Below, in pieces: positions 6,667-10,842 of a stretch of DNA of 10,842 nt. The stretch's first letter is position 1. Each line of letters opens with the position of its first letter. The position numbers were made by a program, and so were the translations under genes. The notes under the pieces were generated by a model. It searched no databases. It saw only the letters and a list, made by a program, of their open reading frames with translations, and was not told the origin of the DNA. The stretch is from Syntrophaceae bacterium UBA7520 (GTDB lineage: Bacteria > Desulfobacterota > Syntrophia > Syntrophales > Smithellaceae), in the NCBI GenBank assembly GCA_002478265.1, contig DLNC01000008.1:1050-11891 (forward strand), written 5' to 3'.

Positions 6667-8118
6667 TTAAATTACTTTGACAAACTCCACTTCGCGCGGC
6701 ACCTTGTATGAAGAAAGGTATGTGCGGCAGTATTTGAGAATTTCCTTATCGTCCGCGGCAGCGCCGTTTTTCAATACAATCCGCGCCAGCACGACTTCAC
6801 CGCGCATCAGATCCTTTTTGCCGACTATCTCCACCTCGCGCACCGCCGGATGCATGCCCAGAACATCTTCGATTTCCTTGGGGTATACATTGAAGCCGCT
6901 GGTGATAATCATTCTTTTTTTCAGGCCGGTGAGAAAAATATATCCATCCTCATCCATCCTGCCCAAATCACCGGTATGGAGCCATCCTTCCCTGATAACA
7001 GAGTCGGTCGCTTTCTTGTCTTTGTAATAACCCTGCATCACGTTATCGCCTCTGACCAGCAGTTCGCCCACCTGGCCGCGGGGCAGTTCTTTGCCTTTTT
7101 CATCAGCAATAATAATTTCCGTTCCGGAAAGAGCCCGTCCGATGGAGCCTGGTTTCTGCGGCCGATCCAGCATATTAAACGAACAAGCGGGAGACGCTTC
7201 CGTCAGGCCATAGCCTTCGATGATTTTCGCGTGAAATTTTTCTTCAAAAGGCGCGATGAATTCCGGCGGCATGGCCGCGCCGCCGGTGACGCAAACTTCG
7301 AGTGAACTTATATCGAAATTCCCCGCTCCTTCGTGAAAAATCATCCCCAGATAAAGCCGGGGCACGGCGCAGATATACGTTATTTTTTCTTTCTGAATGG
7401 CGCCGAAAAGCCCGTCCATGGTGAATCTGTCCATCATCACCACGCTGCAGCCGGCGCGCACGACATTGATCATATTGACCGTAGCGCCGAAAGAATGAAA
7501 AAGAGGAATGAGACAAAGACCGACATCTCTATATGTTCTTTTAACATAAGTCTGCGTCAGGTGAGATTGAGAATACAAATTGCGGTGCGTGAGGACGGCG
7601 CCGAGAGCCTTGCCGGTAAGGCCGGAGGTGTAAATTATGGCGGCAGGGTCATCAGGGCTTATCTTTTCACTTATTTCAGGAACATCTCCGCTGGTTAGCG
7701 CTTTTTTAAAAAGCGCGACCTGCGCGGGCTCGTCAACAATTATGATATTTTTGCAGGTGGCCAGTTTATCCCGGATTTCTTCATAGCGCCTGCGGACGGG
7801 CTCCGTCGCCACCAGCACCTTTGCGTCGCTGTTATCCAGCAGATAATTCAATTCATACGGCGTGGAGGATGTATTGAGGGGTACAGCTACCGCGCCCAGT
7901 TTCGTCGCCGCGAAATAGAAATAAAAGAACGCGGGAATATTGGGCAGAACCAGCGCGACTTTGTCGCCTTTAACTATTCCTGCCCGCCTTAACTGATACG
8001 CCGCAACATTGACGGCGCTGCCCAGTTCACCGTAATTAATTCTTTGGTTTTCGAAAACAATGACCGGCCGGTCTTTGTACCTTTCGACTGAATCCTTGAG
8101 TAAATCCGATAAGTTAAT
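6667..8118 (-). CDS. Acyl-CoA synthetase-like ANL-superfamily protein with ATT start and short C-terminus
   Basis: A 483-residue homologue of AMP-forming fatty-acyl-CoA ligases. Homology starts right at the N-terminus (NLSDLLKDSVERYKDRP), which lies upstream of the first standard start codon, a TTG at codon 90 (7849-7851). The frame is closed by a TAG at 8125-8127, leaving ATT at 8116-8118 as the best initiator, 8 nt after GGAGGT. Motifs: P-loop IIYTSGLTGKALGAV (162-176), GYGLTEASP (302-310), HTGDLG with D384, and SGFNVYPKEIEDVL. Departures from the family consensus: the P-loop reads SGLTGKALG where SG[ST]TGxPKG is usual, GLKKRM replaces the usual hinge [DG]RxK, and the protein ends VEFVKVI just after YKVPR, without the PxxxxGK motif that carries the adenylation lysine. 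It may be impaired, specialised for the thioester half-reaction, or regulatory. It precedes thiolase in a likely operon. Confidence 0.85.
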   Translation of the reverse strand: MNLSDLLKDSVERYKDRPVIVFENQRINYGELGSAVNVAAYQLRRAGIVKGDKVALVLPNIPAFFYFYFAATKLGAVAVPLNTSSTPYELNYLLDNSDAKVLVATEPVRRRYEEIRDKLATCKNIIIVDEPAQVALFKKALTSGDVPEISEKISPDDPAAIIYTSGLTGKALGAVLTHRNLYSQSHLTQTYVKRTYRDVGLCLIPLFHSFGATVNMINVVRAGCSVVMMDRFTMDGLFGAIQKEKITYICAVPRLYLGMIFHEGAGNFDISSLEVCVTGGAAMPPEFIAPFEEKFHAKIIEGYGLTEASPACSFNMLDRPQKPGSIGRALSGTEIIIADEKGKELPRGQVGELLVRGDNVMQGYYKDKKATDSVIREGWLHTGDLGRMDEDGYIFLTGLKKRMIITSGFNVYPKEIEDVLGMHPAVREVEIVGKKDLMRGEVVLARIVLKNGAAADDKEILKYCRTYLSSYKVPREVEFVKVI

Positions 8119-8126
8119 ACGCCGCT

Positions 8127-8132
8127 ACCTCC
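8127..8132 (-). promoter_or_regulatory. Strong ribosome binding site that points to an ATT start
   Basis: GGAGGT on the - strand stands 8 nt before ATT (8118-8116). No ATG exists in any frame between this site and about 8199, and no in-frame GTG or TTG occurs before codon 90. The site therefore decides the start of the synthetase-like gene. Confidence 0.7.
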
Positions 8133-8298
8133 GCAAAATATCGTCCTCTTTAGCAAAGATAAGTTTCTTTTTCAACAAGATAATTAACATCTGTGTCCAT
8201 TTTTAATGAGAAATTAAAAAATATTATTACATCATATCTATTATGCATAAACATGTCATATTGATTTCTTATAAAATAAAGATAAATCATGATATTAT

Positions 8299-8565
8299 TC
8301 ATTTTAAAACTTTTGAATAAAATAAGTAAATTCTTAAGAAGTAACTCATTACTTTTGCTCTCAGCATATATTGAATATTTTCAGCAGTAGTCATTTTACT
8401 TTCTTTTATGGCTATCTTATCTTCATCATAACAGGTATATATGGTATTAAAAAAAATGTTCATGTGATAATCAATTTGCAAGCGTGGGTAATAGTCATAA
8501 AATAGCCAATGTGTAACCATTTGATCTCCGTTGATAATATTAAAATCAGGATTGTCACACTGGCT
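8299..8565 (-). pseudogene. 3' remnant of an unidentified gene, possibly a glycosyltransferase
   Basis: An open stretch of 88 codons runs from just after an in-frame TAG (8566-8568) to TGA at 8299. It reads like a natural protein C-terminus (NPDFNIINGDQMVTHWLFYD, then a YYPRLQIDYHMNIFFNT stretch), rich in aromatic and charged residues. An internal ATG at 8520 has GGAG 5 nt upstream and would give 73 residues, but protein-like sequence continues upstream of it, which favours a truncated older gene. The DQ...T...DY..NIFFNT spacing recalls the C-terminal part of PLOD-type glycosyltransferase domains; this is from memory and weak. It begins exactly where the CapD-like homology on the same strand ends, and it is much more AT-rich than the acyl-CoA genes. 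Confidence 0.4.
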
Positions 8566-9340
8566 CTACCGTCAATAAGTTCGCCAAGAGAAGGCAAAGT
8601 TTTATAAGGCAAACCGCAGCTCGCGCACGCCTCGACAATCCGCCTGATTTGCTCGCCGCTGGCGGAAGGAATGGCAATAAGCATTTCTTCCACAGCCTTT
8701 TTTTTGCTATAGAAGGTATTTCGCTTACCGATCCTAAAACGCGCACATTATGAATCGATCTCCCCTTCTTTGCCGGATCATCGTCAATAAACCCTATAAC
8801 GTCATAATACAATTTTTTGTTGCCCAGTATTTCCCTTAATATCTGCTCACCCGCATCACCTGCTCCGATAATCAGGCATTTCTTCTTTGTAACTATTCCT
8901 TTGCTTTCTGCAGCAAAGTCATAGCCGTGGTGAAAAGAAAAAGCCAAGCGTATCGCCAGACGTAACCCGCCTGCCAATAAAAGGGTTATAATGGCGTCGG
9001 CAACAAACACGGCGCGCGAATATCCTTCAAAGCGTTCGGCGTAAAGGATTATGGCCAAGATAAGCAAGCTTGATAACAAGCATGCCTTGGCCAGATTCCA
9101 CAAATCCGTTAATCCGGTGTATCGCCACATGCCGACATACATCCCGGACATCGCGAATATTGATGTTTTAAGGGGGACTATCCACAAAAGAAGCGCTTTT
9201 ACTTTATAAATGTTTTCCGTGTTGAGGTAAAATTCAAACCGCAGCAAATAGGCGAAAATAAGCGAGACAACAAAAATCAGCGCATCGCATATGACCATGA
9301 AATAAAAATGCGGATTCTTAAGTTGCGAAGGTAAGAGCAT
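8556..9340 (-). pseudogene. Frameshifted and truncated CapD/WbpM-type polysaccharide biosynthesis protein
   Basis: Members of this family are inner-membrane sugar-nucleotide dehydratases/epimerases of about 600 or more residues. Seen here: four membrane helices (about residues 13-33, 45-66, 82-102, 108-128), the MWRYTGLTDLWNL segment, and the first Rossmann domain with GAGDAGEQ (159-166) and IGFIDDDPAKKG. At residue 214 the frame is lost in a run of eight A (8698-8705). With nine A the protein would continue AVEEMLIAIPSASGEQ and on through ELIDGRASV to about 8556. The 261-residue open frame ending at 8555 is therefore partly out-of-frame translation. Homology then stops: the whole catalytic domain (second Rossmann fold and its catalytic residues) is missing. 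ATG 9340 is followed by a normal family N-terminus; its ribosome site is weak. Confidence 0.85.
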
Positions 9341-9402
9341 TTTATGGCGCCTTTTTTACTTTATAAATATTAAATATTTCATAATTGTATTTATCATACT
9401 TA

Positions 9403-9543
9403 CTATAAGATATTATAGTTGTCATTAAAAATGATGGTCTCGATGATGTGTGGAAATCTATAGTTTGTTAAAAAGAATTCCTGATTTAACCAACTAATGC
9501 GCAGTGATTTTCCCTTATCTAACGGTAGCCGAATCGAAGATGC
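9403..9543 (-). other. Short protein-like open stretch in an AT-rich gap, possible gene remnant
   Basis: The 301-nt gap 9341-9641 has no convincing gene. It does contain a 46-codon open stretch that starts right after a stop, lacks an initiator, and reads ASSIRLPLDKGKSLRISWLN followed by EFFLTNYRFPHIIETIIFND and seven more residues. The residue mix looks like a real protein C-terminus, and its strand matches the neighbours. I do not recognise the family, and chance is a fair alternative at this length. Confidence 0.2.
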
Positions 9544-9641
9544 TTAATTATTCATAAACAATATGAATAACCAGAAAGTCTCCGGTGATCAGGACAGAAT
9601 ATTGTCCAAAATCTTTATTAATTTATAATGTGCTTTCGGCA

Positions 9642-10379
9642 TTAAGCAATATTCAAAAATAGCTCTAACATTTTTTTAGCATCAACATCTACATTTGAAA
9701 TTGTATTGCCATATTCAAAGGCCATTCTTGAAGCAGCATCATATTGTTCTTGGTTCATATCAACGTAAGACTGTAAAGCATTAATAAATTTTTCTTCTTG
9801 AGCCAGAGAAATATCATAACCCGCATTTAACTTATCCATTTTACGCCAGGGAGTCTGGTCGCTGATAACCACCGGACAGCCGCCGATCAGTGCCTCTTGT
9901 ATCACATGGCCGTAATTTTCACCAAACCCGCCACCGGAAAGCGCTTTATTAAAGGCGCTTAAAAATCCCAAAAAATATATTTTTTTCGCGGTCATAATTA
10001 ATGACTTGTTCAATAATATCATTATACCAATGACAATAACCAAGACAGCTATATATGTATTCAAAATTTTCGGCGATATGGAAACAGATATAAAGACTCC
10101 GACCAGGCAGGCAAACACGCCAAACCAGATAATTGTCGTGGAAATCTTAAAATCCGTTGTGCCGGATTGAAAATTAGCGTTTTGCAGCCTGTGATGGCGC
10201 CAGGAAGCGATGAAACCACCGATAGACTGCGAAATCAATATAGATGGCACAACCGTTTTTACATCATAACCCATCAAAATCAACAATGGTGAAAGAACAG
10301 TCCCATACATCATCCCCAGTGCGCTGTCGATAAATTCCATAATCATCGCAAAAATAAACAGATAAAAAGATTCCAACAT
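9642..10379 (-). CDS. In-frame chimera: TauE/SafE transporter N-terminus joined to GT4 glycosyltransferase C-terminus
   Basis: A 245-residue open frame with two unrelated parts. Residues 1-153 are a TauE/SafE (DUF81) anion-exporter-type membrane domain with about five hydrophobic helices, the SPLLILMGYDVKTVVPSIL segment and the second-half signature AFNKALSGGGFG. That signature is normally followed by further transmembrane helices. Instead, from residue 154 (nt 9920) the sequence is the end of a GT4 glycosyltransferase: ENYGHVIQE, a complete E-x7-E motif (E154, E162), then GGCPVVISDQTPWR and a normal GT C-terminus to the stop. The transporter lacks its second half and the glycosyltransferase lacks its acceptor domain, so neither activity is expected. 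ATG 10379 lies 15 nt after the epimerase stop with only a weak AAGAGA site. Confidence 0.8.
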   Translation of the reverse strand: MLESFYLFIFAMIMEFIDSALGMMYGTVLSPLLILMGYDVKTVVPSILISQSIGGFIASWRHHRLQNANFQSGTTDFKISTTIIWFGVFACLVGVFISVSISPKILNTYIAVLVIVIGIMILLNKSLIMTAKKIYFLGFLSAFNKALSGGGFGENYGHVIQEALIGGCPVVISDQTPWRKMDKLNAGYDISLAQEEKFINALQSYVDMNQEQYDAASRMAFEYGNTISNVDVDAKKMLELFLNIA

Positions 10380-10394
10380 AAAATTCTCTTAAAG

Positions 10395-10842
10395 TTATTT
10401 TAGTAAAATGCCCTTTTCATCAAATTTGGAACTAACGCATAAATCATCTTGTAAAAATTCAAATTTCCTGGGCGCGAAGCCAAAATCATTTTTCGCGTCC
10501 TGATGATCGAACACAAGATCCTGATTCATTCTTTCCGCCATCGCGGGCGACCAGTTACGAAAAGAGGGCAAAAAACTTAACAGTAACAACGCCACGCGAA
10601 AAATACCTACGGGCAATATCACGAATCGAGGTTTTTTTGCCAACTTTAAAAAAACGCGTTCCACCATCTCCCGATAGGTAAGAGTTTCTCCGCCGGAAAT
10701 GTTATAAGCATTGTTGATTGTTTTTTCTGAATTTAGCGCTTCGATACAGGCAAAAGCGACGTCCTGCGCGTGTACCGGCTGACGCAACCCTTTGGCTTCA
10801 CCCAGTAAAGGAAAAAAAGAAAACGGTAATGCACCCCCTTCA
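10395..10842 (-). CDS. NAD-dependent sugar-nucleotide epimerase/dehydratase, C-terminal part (5' end outside window)
   Basis: The frame is open to the last base, so only the C-terminal 148 residues are seen. They match the substrate-binding half of extended short-chain dehydrogenases that act on nucleotide sugars: PLLGEAKGLRQPVHAQDVAF, then NAYNISGGETLTYREMVERV and a C-terminal DAKNDFGFAPRKF. A TTG at 10787 (codon within GLRQPV) is not the start, because family sequence continues upstream of it. The N-terminal GxxGxxG and the YxxxK catalytic pair would lie beyond the window. The hydrophobic stretch at FRVALLLLSFLPSF is usual for a subgroup found in O-antigen and capsule clusters. The exact sugar cannot be assigned. 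It appears to lead the chimeric transporter gene in one transcript. Confidence 0.85.
   Translation of the reverse strand, partial: EGGALPFSFFPLLGEAKGLRQPVHAQDVAFACIEALNSEKTINNAYNISGGETLTYREMVERVFLKLAKKPRFVILPVGIFRVALLLLSFLPSFRNWSPAMAERMNQDLVFDHQDAKNDFGFAPRKFEFLQDDLCVSSKFDEKGILLK

Noticed and set aside
6667..7851. Synthetase gene starting at the TTG at 7851
   Set aside because: The 89 residues upstream in the same frame are clearly conserved ANL N-terminal sequence, and no ribosome site precedes the TTG.
8147..8175. TTGAAA-N17-TAAAGA as a promoter for the synthetase-like gene
   Set aside because: The spacing is ideal but the -10 matches only three of six positions; too weak to annotate.
8153..8200. 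16-codon ORF upstream of the synthetase-like gene, possible leader peptide
   Set aside because: No ribosome site, no regulatory codon run and no attenuator-like hairpins; expected by chance in AT-rich DNA.
9412..9417. TATAAT on the - strand upstream of the CapD-like gene
   Set aside because: No acceptable -35 hexamer at 16-18 nt; exact TATAAT matches are frequent in such AT-rich sequence.
9591..9642. 17-codon ORF overlapping the stop of the chimeric gene
   Set aside because: Very short, with no homology or ribosome site; probably chance.

Overview
The window looks like chromosomal DNA of an anaerobic, probably syntrophic, member of the Desulfobacterota (old Deltaproteobacteria, Syntrophus/Smithella-like). 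This is inferred from three things: a membrane-bound NarI/HdrD-type iron-sulfur oxidoreductase of the kind that passes electrons from beta-oxidation to the quinone pool, a set of acyl-CoA genes around it, and abundant CATTGCGAG/GCAATCTC palindromic repeats between genes. No rRNA, tRNA, CRISPR array or intact insertion sequence was seen.

Left part (1-5120, + strand). A 5'-truncated membrane Fe-S oxidoreductase ends at a strong terminator. Next come an enoyl-CoA hydratase of the crotonase family and a cofactor-independent phosphoglycerate mutase (gpmI). The gaps between these genes (1963-2357, 3141-3473, 5121-5348) are packed with two repeat families. One is a palindromic family whose inner stems change sequence but keep pairing. 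The other is a TGAAGGT/GACTGAA-type direct repeat that precedes the palindromes in the same order downstream of both crotonase and gpmI.

Middle part (5293-8132, - strand). A thiolase with an insertion of about 34 residues lies 28 nt downstream of an acyl-CoA synthetase-like gene, probably in one operon. It converges on gpmI across a terminator hairpin. The synthetase-like gene has no ATG, GTG or TTG at its proper N-terminus; a perfect GGAGGT stands 8 nt before an ATT. The product also departs from consensus at ATP-handling motifs and stops before the usual catalytic-lysine motif.

Right part (8133-10842, - strand). Base composition becomes patchy and AT-rich, and this looks like a collapsed surface-polysaccharide locus. 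It holds a partial sugar-nucleotide epimerase (running off the window), an in-frame chimera of a TauE/SafE transporter N-terminus with a GT4 glycosyltransferase C-terminus, a short unexplained open stretch, and a CapD/WbpM-type gene. The CapD-type gene is frameshifted in an A8 run and abuts the 3' remnant of another, possibly glycosyltransferase, gene.

Taken together, the crotonase, thiolase, acyl-CoA synthetase homologue and oxidoreductase fit short-chain acyl-CoA oxidation or synthesis coupled to membrane electron transport. The right end shows serial deletion joins between polysaccharide genes, or else assembly misjoins; the sequence alone cannot separate the two.
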